From contig LR746270.1 in the NCBI GenBank assembly GCA_902729315.2, positions 5,697,221 to 5,761,220 on the forward strand: a DNA stretch of 64,000 nucleotides. Reading direction: 5' to 3'. Each line of letters opens with the position of its first letter. Positions within the stretch are counted from its first letter, which is position 1. Below the pieces are notes generated by a model, which was not told where the DNA came from, made no database searches, and saw only the letters and a program-made list of their open reading frames with translations. A program made the position numbers and the translations under genes. Source of the stretch: Spirodela intermedia. Lineage: Eukaryota; Streptophyta; Magnoliopsida; Alismatales; Araceae. Positions 13,501-28,500 of this stretch are shown one piece after another.

Positions 13501-16500
13501 AGTACGATTATAAACGGCTAAGCAGTTGACTTTGACAACAGTAAAAATTTCATCCAAAAGATGGAAAGTAAACTATTAAAATGGGAGTAAAGAGAAGGTA
13601 ATTACAATACTAAACTTCAACCTCAAATATGCACATTCTCATAACTGGCAAAAATATCGCCAAGGAAAGGTTACAATATATCGAAGACCACCAACTACCC
13701 AACTAATACAAAGATGAAAATACAGGGAACCCTTTCAACCTATGACGGAGTGAAAATGGAAAGAAGAAAACTATTACCTCCCCAAAGCAAAGATTGTCAT
13801 TTACAAAGAAGTCACCAAAATCACCAAATTCAGAAAGAAGTGATTGGATATTTATGCCATAGTCTCCATCATCATCAGCTAAATCCCAATACGATCCAAT
13901 CCCATCATTTGTCACAATCGCAGCGGCTGAACTGTTTGCTTCAACAACACTATACTCAGACTTGTATGTTTCTTGCATGGTTTCAGTACCAAATGTTCCT
14001 GCTTGATCACACGATTCCGCGATGCCTGTTCGTGAACGTTTTGAGACCTAAAATCAATGCACCAGTTATTTGTAAATAAAGAAGTTAACATGAAACAAAT
14101 GCGACAAAAAAAATTATCCTTTCTGCTCGTCATGTTAACGGGATAACAAGAGAAATTTCTCCCACAAGTAATACCAATTAATACATCAGGTGTCTTACCA
14201 AACTGAGTTACCGATAAATAAGTGAAGGCAACGTTTAAGAATGACAAAGACGGAAATTGAGCGGGCAAAATTACACAGTTTTTTTTAAGGCTTCCAAGGT
14301 TAGTCACTTCTTAGTTGGACTGAAGGCTCATAAGGTTAGTTGCGCCAACCTGTGTAGATCATGTTTTATTGCATGAGGCAATGCAATCTAACCAATGTCG
14401 ATCTAAGCCGAATTGGTCCAACTTGAGTTGAATCGCAAGGCAACCTTTTAAAACGGAATTGTTAGCGTCTTCACTTTTCCGTAAGGATATATAACTGGCA
14501 CAGAATGGGTTAACTTGGTTGCTTACGCTGAGAATAACTTTTGTATGAAGCTCTTTTGAAAATTGGATATTGGACCATTTTCTTCAAAATATTAAAGAGA
14601 ATTTAATATTACAGATCCTTCATATTTTTCAAGAGTTTCAGTTCAATTCCAATGTCATGGTATGTAGTATATTCTTTAAAATGAGCAACCATCAGTCTAA
14701 TTTAATGTCTTTTGTCCCAGCTCTCCACAACGTCTTCTCGCCAAGTTTAGATTTTTTTAGACATCAGCTTCAAACTTCTTGCTCCATCTAAACTTGGCGT
14801 CACTATATTTGAAAAGTAAACCAAATATTTTGGGCCTTCCTACTATCAAATTTCATTATCAGTTATAGACATTATCGTTTCATCTATCTCATACTTTATA
14901 ACCTTGGCATCCTTAACAATTATTATCGATCCATTAATATGCTCTATCATTAGCATTGCCAGCACATAAAAGACTATAATTACACTACTCTCATAGCAAC
15001 CAACTAAATCCAATGTACTACAAAATTTTAGTCTACCCTCATGTCAAAAATATGGGACAAAAAAGGTTAAATCCAAACGATAAATGCTGAGATCAAAGAA
15101 AAGGATTTTTTTTCCCTTCCTTTATGGTTAGGTCTGATGTCAGACCATAGCAACCAACTAAATCCTATGTACTACCAGATTTTAGTCTGCCCTCATGTTA
15201 CAAATATGCAACAAAAAAGGTTAAATCCAAACGATAAATGATGAGATCAAAGAAAAGGATTTTTTTTTCCTTTCCTTTCTGGTTAGGTCTGATGTCAGAC
15301 CATAATGACGACCAAAACCTCCTCTGTTCTTTCATTCCTACATTGTAGCTTATTGTCCTCAAAAACCCAAAAATGGTCCACCACATGCATCTCCTGTGTT
15401 GAAAACATGGACTGATAAAAAAGAGCCGCGGACAGATCATGACAGTGAACTTCATTCAAAACCTCAACTTTCTTCTATCCACACTACCATCCTAATGGTA
15501 GTCCATAAAATGCCCCTGTTTTCAACTCTCTTAAAAATATTTGTAAATGATTGCACAAAACGCATCCAACGATTAATTGCAAATATTAGAATATACTTTC
15601 CCTTTGATCACCAACCCTGAAGAACCTCAGGTCATGCAAAATCGCAGCAGCTGGTTCACAGTTTAGTTTAGTTTACACTAACCATATATAAAATTCATGG
15701 ACAATAATTCCCTCTCCACACTCTGCATAGATACATCTTTCTATCAGGAAACGAAATTCCCTCACTGTGGCCCTGCTTTTCTATCTAAAACCGTTTTCTA
15801 GAATGTTTTTCTTTTTTGATGGAAACAAATGTTGAAAAAATAGAGCAACTCACCATATTCTAGAGTAGGCAATTCGAGAAGATAGGCCATGGCACAAAAA
15901 AAAACCAAAATGGGACTAATACGAGGACTAGAATAATATTAATCTATTGAAGATGAAAACATAAGTTAAAAATTTTAAAATATTTGCTTTTGGTGAAATA
16001 TATGTTGCACTTTAAAGCTGTTTTCATAAACATTCACGAAATAAAACGTTAAGAAGTCAACTAAATAGCACAGGACAGTACTTATCGGTTGATATGGCAC
16101 TCCATTGCATTGTTCTTATTAAACTTTCGATTAATTAATCTAATCAAGCCAAATTTTACCATTTTCCGGTCATTATTGTCAACGTGCTCATTTCTAGATA
16201 ATCCAGACTGTCTGCAGGCAACAGAATCCGCATCTGCTTCAAGATCACGAGTTCCAACAGCTGCCACATTCTCACTGCCGCTGGATGTGCTACTTATACT
16301 GCTGAGGCTGCTACCATTGCTGTTGCTGCTGCTATTATATCTCTGCTGCACCATTGCAGCACCATTGCTCATAGAAGCTGATTCAACCATAACGCCACTT
16401 ATAGGCTCCACCATTGCAGCGCTTTCGAGTTCCAAACTGTGCCAAGGAGTAATCAAACCATGAAAAAGGTTTAAAAGAAACAAACTTCTCAGAATTAACT

Positions 16501-19500
16501 ATATCTTCTAGAACCCCAACATAATAAAGTACGAGAAACATGAGGCCATCTTATCAGTTTATATATATTTTGCTTCCCAGCATTCAAGTGATGCTTTTTT
16601 TGTCAGTGATCTAAACATTGAACCTTGTCGATTGCAATGAGAGTTCTTTAATCTTAGAAGTTCAGACCACATGCTTCAATAAGAAATTGGCATATTTATG
16701 AATCTTGCTAGCAAATAAAATCTTTCCAAGACTATACACTTTCTGTTTATCTCGGCTTGTATGATGAAAAGGATTAGAGATATTAAGAGATGAGAGTTCA
16801 CTTAGCCTCATTCAAATAATCATTGATAAGTTCACTGCATAAAGGGAACCTCATATGGCATTGGATGTAAGCCTATATATTGGATTTTTTTCTCAATTAA
16901 ATAGTCATTGAAAGTTGGCTCTAAGGAATAGCAAGCAGGTCTACCAATCTAGCATCTACTAACGTCTTGATTCGGTCTACGATTTCAAATTTTCAATTAT
17001 CTGTATCCAGTTATAAAGTTTGTAGCATGGATGGGATGTTATAAAGTACTCAAAACTCATAAAACAACCTATATCACTTTAAGCAGTGAGCTAACATGTC
17101 TGTTGAGTAGATATTTTGAAAATGATTATGACTCACTGAAAGAGAACTTTTATTCGCATGCCTAAGAAGATTTTTTATTGATCCTTGGACATCTACTAAC
17201 GTAACATACGAGATACTCTGAAACCCTGAAGGATTTACAGAACTTCAAATGCAGAAACAAGGTAACATTTAGACCAATTCCATCTCCTAGATTTTGGCAC
17301 CACGTTTGTATCTTGCGGAAGGGGTTTAAATGAATTGAGAGGTCCGGGTGTTAGTCGGAGTATCAAAATATTGTGTGGATACAATAACCCTCATGAGGTG
17401 TTGAGAGTGCTTACATAGGTTTTGTATTTTGGTCATTTTAAACCCCCTGATTTGCTTGAGGGAACGGCAGCAATTATGCAATTGGCCAGACTTCGATTTC
17501 ATCCTTACACATTGAATGGATCCTAATAGATTGACCCACGCCACCATCCTCTCATCCTCACTTGATACCATGCTTCGGGTCTTCCGTGCTGCAGCAGACG
17601 AACTGAAGGGTCTATTGCAGTATTTGGAGGCTGTGATCACGCAGTAGTTGTTGAAAAATCTCAGGCGTGCTTGCCTTGGTGGTTTTTATTATACTATCCC
17701 CGTATTAGGACTTTGTTGGTGCTGCCAACCTTATTTAGAACTTATATCTATTGTTATCCCCGTTTTGTTTCTAATTAAGGTTTCTTCTTCGGCAGGACTA
17801 TCAATCATGGACTTCGAAATTTTCTGCATGCAGATGACTCTTTCCAAAACTGAATCAGAACTATAGGTGGCTTACAGTTGAGAGGACGTCAATAACAGGT
17901 AAGGCTGCCTATATTAATGGAAAACTCGCTCCAGAATAGAAAGTCTCCAAGAATAAGAAATGAAACCAGAGGAATAGCATTGATATGCCATAGACCTTCA
18001 ACTCTAAAAGCAGCTACTTCCAACAGATTGTTGTTAGGAAGAAGACAAGAGGATAGATGTAGGTGATTCATAGGGCAATATTTAAGCAGAAGTGAGATAT
18101 TGCAAATAGATATCAACAGGCTGGAACCATCCATAAGCAATGACAAAGAAACTTGTCAGCGTTCACAGTGGTAACACGAAGTGTAATGGAATATTCACTA
18201 TCATGCCATTAATGGGTGGGATAATTTCTAAAAATGTTTACAGAAACACAATTTCAAAAGTATCGACTGGCTGAGGCAAGAATTTGAAATTTAGAAGAAA
18301 TAGATTTCGATCATGTTCCCTCATCAGCACAGGTCATCAGTAAAAGTCTAAGTGAAGACCGTCAATTAAAAGTAGTTAGTAAAAGCACAGAGAGCTCAAC
18401 TGTAGGCATAGATGGGATATAGATTCAACCCTAAAAAATGTAGGAGTAGAACACAGAAAGATAAGTGTAGAGGAAGGAAGTCTGGAGATCGCCACAAACT
18501 GAGGATTTATGCTGGAAAATGCAACCAGACAAGAAACCAAAAAATTCGACGCAAACAAAATATTTAGTAAGGAAAGAGAAACATTGTGGTGGCTCAGCCA
18601 GTGGACATCTTTACTGTTTGTTTTGTTGAAGGCTCTGCAAAAAGCAACGAGTATTCTCTCGTAAGTATTTATAAAACGACTTAATGCAGTTGCACAGAAG
18701 GCTTTTATAGCCCCTCTCATTTGACTGCATTATCTCTTCGGCAATGTACAGTGACAGTTGGTAAGTGTACTACCATCCATCTAAAAATACGTCATAAATC
18801 ATAAACCGAATGCCATAGACCACATGGCCATAGGCCCTCTAAGATAATGTAATGATAGTCAATAGGAAGCACCACAATTGCCAAAAAGAGCATTAACAGA
18901 CTGTGTAATAACATACATGCATTTGCATTATGTACGAATTCGCTTCCGAACAATTACTCTGACTATAGGCAATAGCTACTTTGTAAAATCCTTTCCTAAC
19001 TGCTATACTTCTCGAGATTTAAATACAGAAAAAATTATTGAAAGTGGTCATAATTTTTATTTTATTTTTTCTGTGGAGGGGGCTAAGGCACAACTCTAGA
19101 ACTCAGGCCGATATAGATGTTGACTAAGAAACCAATGAGATGCATTCGTAGTATGGGCATCAAGGACATGGTGCATTTTTTAGGCTCTTAAAAATCGTTT
19201 ACCCTTCATTGTGTGAATAGATAAGTTCAGATGTGTGGGAACCTTCTAATATTTCCTCTGGAGTAGCCGTGGCATTTTGATAGTTTCATTCATGGCCACA
19301 TACTTCATGGAGATAAATGAAAACGTTCCTTCTGTCCAACGGTCCAATGAAATCGTGCAATATCAACTATTTGACAGAAAATTAGAAGCGCTTAGATATG
19401 ACAAAGATGAAGAAGATTTTCAGAAACATCTAGTCATTTTTATGAACTATGAAGACATTGTCCATGAGTTATTTTTTTGTACACTCGATAGTAAAAAGGG

Positions 19501-22500
19501 CAATGAAGTGGTCGAGAGATAGAGCAAACATCTACAGATTGCTAGAACCTTACTGCCAAAGAGAAGCTACCCAACAGATATGGGGTAAATGGTGCAGCTA
19601 TAGCTATAGCATCTTAAGATACACATAGGACACCATCAACCGTGTTTCAAGATCATGATTCCATTGCACCTTTCTCAATTCAAGCAAATCCTTGTTTCAG
19701 CTTTCTTAAGGAGAGAATGGACGAGTAAGAGTCTTATAAATTTGATCAATGAGCATAAAGATGTCTTTCTTGCAATTCATTTACTCATACATAAAGTGTC
19801 TTGACCCAAAGATAGAGAGAGGCTATGCAACAAAAGACGTCACATTTTCAAAGTCAGAGTATAATATCCTTCGTTGGGTATGCAAGAGAAGATGCATCCC
19901 TCTAGCCAAGCCCTCTATGTTTGCACTCCATGTCTTTTTAATGTTTAGGTGAGATAAATTAAGTCGAGTGCCATAGACGTATCTCCTCATGACGCATGGA
20001 CCAAGATCATCTCTGGTGGAAAAGAGAAATAGTCGTTTACAAACACAAGAAAAATAAGAAAAGGGGATGAAGTTCCTATTTATGATCACTCTCAAAAGGA
20101 TGTTTATCCTAAAAATCAATTTGAGCCACTACCTTATTTCATGGCTCTCCAACTCCGATCAACTCTAAGAAAGGGAGCCAAAGAGTGCACAAAAAGCACA
20201 ACATCCAAGTATCTCTGCTGCTTATATCTTTCACCATCTTACTATTAGGCAGCTGGCGGATCTCTCAAATGAGTAGACATTACTTTGCTCCAAATGATTT
20301 TTTAGCAGATGAATTGATGGAGAAACTAGTAGCAAAAGCTTGACATCAACACATAAAATAGATTAGCAATAAACTTTTCAACGTGGCAATGAGGGTAATC
20401 GTCTCATTGACCGGGGATCACTCTTTGAACCTTAATTAGCTTGATCTAAATAACATATTTTTGAACGGGAATATTTAGAAACGATTGTACAGTGTCTACC
20501 AAGCTATGAAGTGAAAGGGAATATGTGCAAGTCAGAAAAGGTCCTGGACGGGAGTAGTCTCTTTGATCTTGGTTTCAGATATTCAAAACAGCCGTGGTAC
20601 TCTTTTCTTAAATAAAAGGAATTCAAATCACTATCGTACTCAAAAACAAATATATGATAAAGTGTCAATCCAGGCTGCTTATTAGATAACACCAAAGCCG
20701 TAACAAAATAAATAAGTAAAAGGAATTTAGACCACCGTACTCACAAACAGACATATGGTAAACAGACATCTAGAAATTTAGATGACGCCAAAGCCACAAG
20801 CGGTGTTAAAGATCAACTTAACAAAAGAGTTCAGAAGAAAACATCGAAACCTTCTTAAGAATTTCTACGGCATACATGTGACTAAATGTACAGAAGACAT
20901 CTGTCTCTGTCAGAGGAAATATGTACAAGGATCGTTAAATACTACAGAAAATTAAGGAGCTAAAATATGTACACTTTTACTAGAATGGATAAGAGAGTTT
21001 TTCTGGTCTGCAGTCTCTGTTTAAAAGATTGAACGGTCCAAAAACCTCTCCTCCATGCTTCTATCGCTGACGTCTCCAAATTTCTGCTGGAAATACTTGT
21101 TCTCCAATGTCACTTCACTCGCTAATTCCACACTGGACATCAAGCCTTCCAATTGTTTTTGATGGCCCTCGTTGTAGTACCAAAGAAGCAGGGTCAGGAA
21201 CAACGAATCTCTTTATGGTAAACAGATCCATTTTGCAAGTTCGTTATTACGGGTAGTTACTACAAAGGGCCGGACAAATGACGTATACAAGAATTTTCGA
21301 TGTAGATGCTACATAGTTGGTTCTCATCCTTCAGAGACTACGAGTGTAATAGGAGCATCCATCACAAAGAATCACCCTAAGATGATCATCTCATGGCTAT
21401 TGAGAACGAATCAAATCAGATGGTTCTTTTTCCCAATCTTTCTAGCTTGCTCCTACGCAACCAAGGTTGAAAGATTGAAAAAGTCAGTCATTCACAACCA
21501 CTGATGGAGGATTCCTCGAAAAGTTAAGGATTAATCCTTTTTAGAAATCGAATGGATTCGGTCTTATACATATGCGAGGATAATCTAAAAGACATAAATG
21601 ATATTTTCAAAATGTAGCTATTGTGCCAACCATAAGTTCAAGCAAATTCCCAGCCTAAGTAGAACAAAAGAGCATATATGCTATTCATTCAATGGTGAGA
21701 CCAAAAACAGGTGGAAAATTATAACTTTTAGTCAACGTAACAGGAAAACATCGATGTTTATCAGACATAAAAACTGACCTATGGATAGCCAAGGAAGGGT
21801 CAGAAGAATCCCATAATGTCCAAACATCAGAAAATGTTGTTCCAAGCCAATTCTGAAGCCAAAATCTGCAGATAAACATTTGGGTCAACCAACCAAGAGA
21901 TAAGTACAGGAACAAATTGAAAGGTGAATAGATGGGATACCTCTTTGGAGAGGATTTAGCAAAGGCTTTGTACAGTACTGGAACAAGTATTGCTTCTACG
22001 GGGTATATTAGTGTTCTGTCAAGATTCGAAAAACCTCCAGATAGACCCTGTTTCTTTTCACCTCTTCCCTGAGCATTAAGATGCGGCTCATCTGTAGGAT
22101 AGTTCACAATATTTTTGCTGGGATTTGGACCTGAAAGCAATGTACTGCCGACAGCCACTTCAACATAGCAGTTCTGACCCTTCAAACGGCAGCCAGAATA
22201 CTGGGCAAAGTGGAAAGGCGTATCAAGGGCGCTAAAACCATTCGAAGATGTAACCTTGCTGGGATAGTTTCACAAAAAAAAAAAAAAAAAACCAGTTAGA
22301 ACCCATTGTAATTCTGAACATCAAGTCAAAACTGATTGATTCAGCATTACGTGATTTTCTCAGAAAAGTAGAATAATCAGAAACATGTTTTACTCTCGTT
22401 TCTTTATGGAAATATATGAACATAACCGGAAGAGAACACTATTGAGAGAAACGGAGAGAACTCAACACCAAAGTTCATCAGAATTAAACTTGGAGGTTGA

Positions 22501-25500
22501 GAATCCTGACTCAAACCATCCTGCTAGGAACTTGACATATAAACTGAGTGGATTAGGAAAATGTAAAATCCAGCGGCCACTTGAGCAATAAATTTTCTAA
22601 GAACTGGATAACGTGCTTACCCCATTTAAACACTCAAGATTTATGAATACTCTACCCTAGAAAAATAGATGAGTCCGTCTGCGCACTCCGACCTACAATT
22701 GTCAATCAACCTGGCTAGAGCCCAAACACTAATCACATTAAGATTATCTTGGCCCGTCCTAATGGGTAAACACATGATATGGCAGGTCACTTATCAGCTT
22801 AGTATGAGCAAGTCAAACCATCATTAAATCCATTATTTGCACAAGAAGCCTTGAAAGCGCAAAATAAATCTAGAAAAAGATATACAGTGAAAATTTTGAG
22901 AATGAAAGAATGAATAAAATATTTCAATAACATAGAGCAAGTAAATTGACTATATTAGTGAAAACTGTGGGAAAAACGTGTAATTAGGAATTAGTTCCTG
23001 TCGGTCAGCATCCTTAACTTGGGTAGTTTCCTTTTTTGTGGCCAGGTTAATTCTATATAACTACCAATTGTTCTATGAGAAGAGACGAGAATTTTCCACT
23101 GTTTATCCTTGCATGGTTTGCGAAAACAAGTGAAGAGAGTAACGATGCACACTAAAAACCAATATTAGTCGTTTCTCCGATGAGTTAAACGGGATAAACC
23201 AGTTTGTAACGCAACCATTTTTAGCACAAGCAGAAACCTCTGAGAGAGATTTAGAGGTCATGTCCTAGATCGTTGATATCGTAACCTAATGTCAACTTAA
23301 AACTAGAATAAGTGTAAGTAAGTAAGGGTGGTAGAGCAAATTCACATAATTAGAGTCGCATCAGCTCATATACATGTAAAGATGGTGATCTCATCTCTCC
23401 CCACGGAAATGGATATCTCCCGGTTTTAAGAAGCCTTTGACAACGGCAGATGATCAATCATTCAACCGAAGGTGGCTATTAGTCAAAGCATTTTGGGTTG
23501 GTTTCAACACCAAAAGTAGGTTGACTAAAAAATGCAATCGATTTTTGGCATTCCTCATTGGAACCAATTCTTGAATGGTTTCGCAGATCAGCATAGGCAG
23601 GACCTTTTCTCTACAACCTATGAAGAAAATGATGAAACTGTATACCTGAGATACACTTGTTTTACAAGATCACTGGGGCAACCGCCAACAAGCCTGCCTC
23701 GCAATCCATTTGGAGCAGTAATGACTGAAAAAGTGTCACAAAGTCCAAAACAAAAAGATAGAGTTAACTTTCCAATCATGTACTTACGAACAAGGTTAAA
23801 AAACATCAGCATGACTTATTTCTTCGAGAACAGGATTGTAGTTTCGTGGAGTTGAAATTATGTTGGGTGATTGGATGTGTGCATTTTCACCTAAGAGATG
23901 TTTAGGATGAATTTTTTTCACAAAACGCATATATTACATGCTCCCAAACCATAAGACAGGTAACAGTAGCTGTAGCAGTAGGCAGCAGCAGATGACACCA
24001 GCCAGCGTTGGTAAATGGAGGGCAAAGAAATGTTATATTTTATCACTTTTCATCTACTTCTTCCTTCCATCCTCCGGCAAACAGTTATCTGGAAGCTTTT
24101 TTCCCAAGACCTGGAAGTAGATCAAATCAGGAATTGACCACTCCAAGTAACCGTGGCCACTATACCTTTTTCTTTATCAATATTCCGAAGTGGTCAGATT
24201 TTTCTTCTCCAAACACAGAAGAATCATGTGGTGACGATTTCTATCAGCAGACACGTTAAAGACATTGAAATAAAAAAATATAGTAACCGTGTGAATGCCA
24301 AGCTCAATGTACCATTCAAAAAAAAGAAAACCCCGCCCAAGGTAAACCAAGCACCTGACACGAATTCATTGAGCACTGGACAGACTAATTATCCAATTTT
24401 TTGTACTGGTTCAGATCATTGCAAGGTTCCACAAGCACCCTCGACCATACCACGTTTACTATACTGCTAATAACACAATTTTTTACACTGGCTCTCATTG
24501 TCATTGCCGTGTTGGAAGTTCTAGGTCATAGGGAAATAGTATAATAGTTGAGGGTGTTTTTGCAAAAAACTGTGTATCGTTACTCCCTATATAATGGGGG
24601 TCAAGTTGAATGAATCTTGTGGCAGTTTCTCCCATTCTCCCCTCTGTCCTTTGTGAAGAGGTTTATATCCCCATTTCAACACCATGTACCCCGCCAGAAA
24701 ATTCTCACTCAATTCCCACAATCTAAAAGGAAACAAAAACTAATTAAAAATTACCACAATTTTCTGTCTCCTCCCAAGTAAAGGAATACAACTACCACAA
24801 AGAACACAAAAAGCCTTCTCTTATTGTATTAATGGAGTTGTATTCCGTCCATCAAAGTACTTATAAATACACAAATAAAAACTGCAAAATAACCTAACCT
24901 GTCTATTTTAACATTTCCACCAAGATTAGCTAACTTGACTAATCTAATCTAAACCAAGATAGGATCAGACTTTATGACAAGGGTCCTTCCCCCTGCCTTC
25001 CCTGCGTGCAATTGACCTCTCATCCTATAGAGGAGATTTGGTAAAGATAGTGATGAGCCATGCCAGATCTGATGTCAAGGAGTGATATTCCACCTCACAT
25101 TTAAATGACAAAAAAAACACCAAGGCGGCAAACAGAATTTCAGAATTCAACTGGCATTAATTCGGCTGGCTCACTCCTCAATAAGGCCGTCTAGTCAGTG
25201 CCGGAGGAAGAAGAGAGATGAGAGAAACACCACCTGCCAGTAAAGGGTGGAGGAAGAAGAAGACAAAGACCAATGAAAAGGGCATAAACTTCCTTGTTAT
25301 TGGTTGGTATACCCCACGATTGTTATAAGTCACCATAGTCACGAGTTGCTCACATCCCACTCATCCCCTCACCAGCCCAAACCAAGGACTTGATCCGGGA
25401 CAAGAGGACATATTAAGATAGGGAAGGAGTCGTTTTATTAAAAGCCCACTTACGACATTTCATTTTAGTTGTACTCTTTCCAAAATCATTTTGCAGGTAG

Positions 25501-28500
25501 AGTACAAAAAATATGAAAGTATCTATCAGATTATTTTCACTAGAAACAACCTTTTCCCTCAAACTGGCCAATCTGTTAATCTGTCATGTCCAAATCAGAT
25601 TATCCCCCGATTTGGGAAACCGATTCGATTCAGAATACCATGGAGATAAAAACCCCCATGTTTCCTTCTGAATCCCTCGCTCCCTCCCTCCCTCACTCCC
25701 ACATCTGGCGACAATAAAAGGAAGGAGGGTTGCTACCAACTATCCCTGCCTCAGAAGAAGTAAATTTTAATAGGTTTTTCCAATCTAATGCTGAACATTT
25801 AAAAGTTGGATCAAACTCAGCCTAGCAATTTAATAGGGGGTTAACCAGTGATTTCAGATGCATATTACTAACTATAATGGATTTCGGTGATATTTAGATT
25901 AAAAAATATATATTGGCATTGAACTCTAATTGAGCTATTCATATGACGCAAAACACATACACCCGCCAGGTAAGCCTTCATAGCATTACCAGGTAATATG
26001 CATCATTTATGAATATACATGCATACATACAAATACTACATGGAGGCATGCATGCAAACAGCAAATAAATGAGCGTAGACACAAACGGAAAACGTAGCAT
26101 ACCAGGTAAGCCTTCTCCAATCTTCCCATAAGAGAGATACTTTAGAGCTCTCTTCACATCATCCTCAGGAAGCCCTCGAATATGCCTAGAAAATCAAGTG
26201 TGCACATACTTCACCATATATCAAAATATCTGAACCGAAACAAAAGATCATTGGGAAATAAACTCGTACTTAGCAGATACTACTACATGCACAAAGATAG
26301 CTTCCTCAGTAGCCGCAAAAACAAACTCAAACGTTGGCTGCAGTCTCCTACAGATAACACAGTTAACACCCGATTAGCAATAAAGATATTAGTAAGGAAT
26401 AGACAGTCCACGGGAAAACAGAAATAGAATTCTAGTAACAAAGTTGTGAAGACTATCAAAACATCCCACATTAGGTATGGTAATCAAGCAGATATAGAAT
26501 AAGGTATAACTTCAAAATAAATTGAAGCACAGAAGATAAGATGAGCATCCTGAACAAAAGCAGTCAACTAGTAAGCGCAACATCAACCATGGACCTTTAT
26601 CAATACACAAAATCTTCTTCATACTAGTACCCTACTTTATGATAAGCTTTGTTGGTTATTCAGTCTACAGTGAACAATTATCATCGCCTGTTTCTAATGA
26701 CGAAGCCTTAGCAATAATGACGAGGTCTCAGTCTAAATGATGCATCGGCCTGGACTCTACATCATTATGCGGTGCAAAAACCCGAGAATTCCCTCCACAA
26801 CTCAACATCATGACATACGGCTTCTGAACATGCTGCAAAAGGCGAATACTCCGTTCCCTGTCAGTTAGCTAGACAACCAATGGCCTATGAGATAAAGGCT
26901 CACCTTAACAAGGCAAGAGCAACGCATCCAAATGAGGGAAGATGGCAGCTATACTTTAGAACAGACCACGTGGAAGAGGAGATTAGAGACGGACGAATTT
27001 CCCGCGGATAGAATCATCCAAAGTTGCATTGAATTTTAAGAAACAAGATACAAGTACAGAGAGATGGAAATCCAAAGAGTAGTTGTCGATGAGCTACATT
27101 TAAAGGCTTCACTCACTTCATTTGGCATACAAGTATTCCTAAAGCTACTAAGGTTTTTCTCATTCATAAATTATGAGTCCCCACAAAGAGAGATTTTCTC
27201 TCACGTGACAAGAAAAGAAAGTTTCCAATAGACTCTCCTTTAATATTTTCACTATCCAATCGTTTAGTATAAAGATACATCAAAAACTCGTCGAGTAAAT
27301 TGCCTCTATTTTGCCTATAGATACAACCGTGGAAACAAAAACATATTAAGACTCGAAAAAAAAGCACGAACTAAAATACAGATACATTTGAACATAAAAT
27401 ATTAAATAAAGTCATGACAAACTCCCTTGCAATAATAAGAAACTTTGACATGGTGAGACTTCGTGAGCTAACCTGAAATTTTTTTCACTTGAAGAAAACG
27501 GGTCACATTTTGTGAACACATCTCCAAATCTTACATAGGAAAGTGTCCTAAGAGATCTGCAGTGCACATAAATGATAGATCAAGACTGAGAACAAAAACG
27601 GGCAAAAAAATAAACTAAGGAACCAAGGAAAACCTCTCGATGCGATTTCTCAGAGATTGCGATAGGGCAAGTGCAACCTCTTCTGAGTCCCCTGGAGCTG
27701 ACCAAACTCCACTTGCAATGACTTACAGGGACATATGAAAGAGGAGAAACTTTCAATACAATTATATGAGCATCAAAAACGGAAATTCAGCACGATAACA
27801 AAATTAAACGATTTCATGAATTCAATGCAAAATTTCCAAGGGCTAGTACCTCTCAGACGTGAAACAGCAGCATGTGCAGATTCAGAAACTGACGAATGAC
27901 ATCCCGGAAGAAAAAGCCAAAGTTTGATTTTCTCATCTGCTTGTAACATTACTTTGATTCAATTTACAGAGAACAAGTAAAAACTTAAAAAGGGATATCT
28001 AAGATACAGCTTACAAAGCTCACCGGGGTTGTGCACACCCTGAGACGGATCCCAAGGGCCAACAAAAGAGTTAGTCCATGTGCTGAGGAACCCTTCATTT
28101 TGCAGTTGGAGATGAGAAGAAAGTATGGACAAAGTAGTAGCATCTCTTTCCTCTGATCTATGACTGTTGGTTGTGGAGGGATGTAAGCATCATCCAAGAG
28201 GAACAAATCCAACACACCATCTTCAGGAACATTATTACAAATATACTTAATAGAAATGAAAAAATTATAAAGAGCACCTTTTCTCTGGTAGCGAGGATGG
28301 ATCGAATTCGTATGGAAGAAATTGGAACCAGGAAACAAGCTGAAGGCCTCCCTGAACAAAATATATAAAAATACGATAGACAAGAAGATGTCATCTGGCA
28401 TAGATAAACAGCGACAGAGAAAACTAAGTCAGTAAAACATCCTTATCGTCAAAAAATTATGCAATGGTGTTCCAACATACTTTATAACTTTCACCGACAA

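Noticed and set aside
17326-17866. Open frames on both strands in the MED13 intron near 17.3-17.9 kb
   Set aside because: No recognisable product, no splice context and no repeat boundary.
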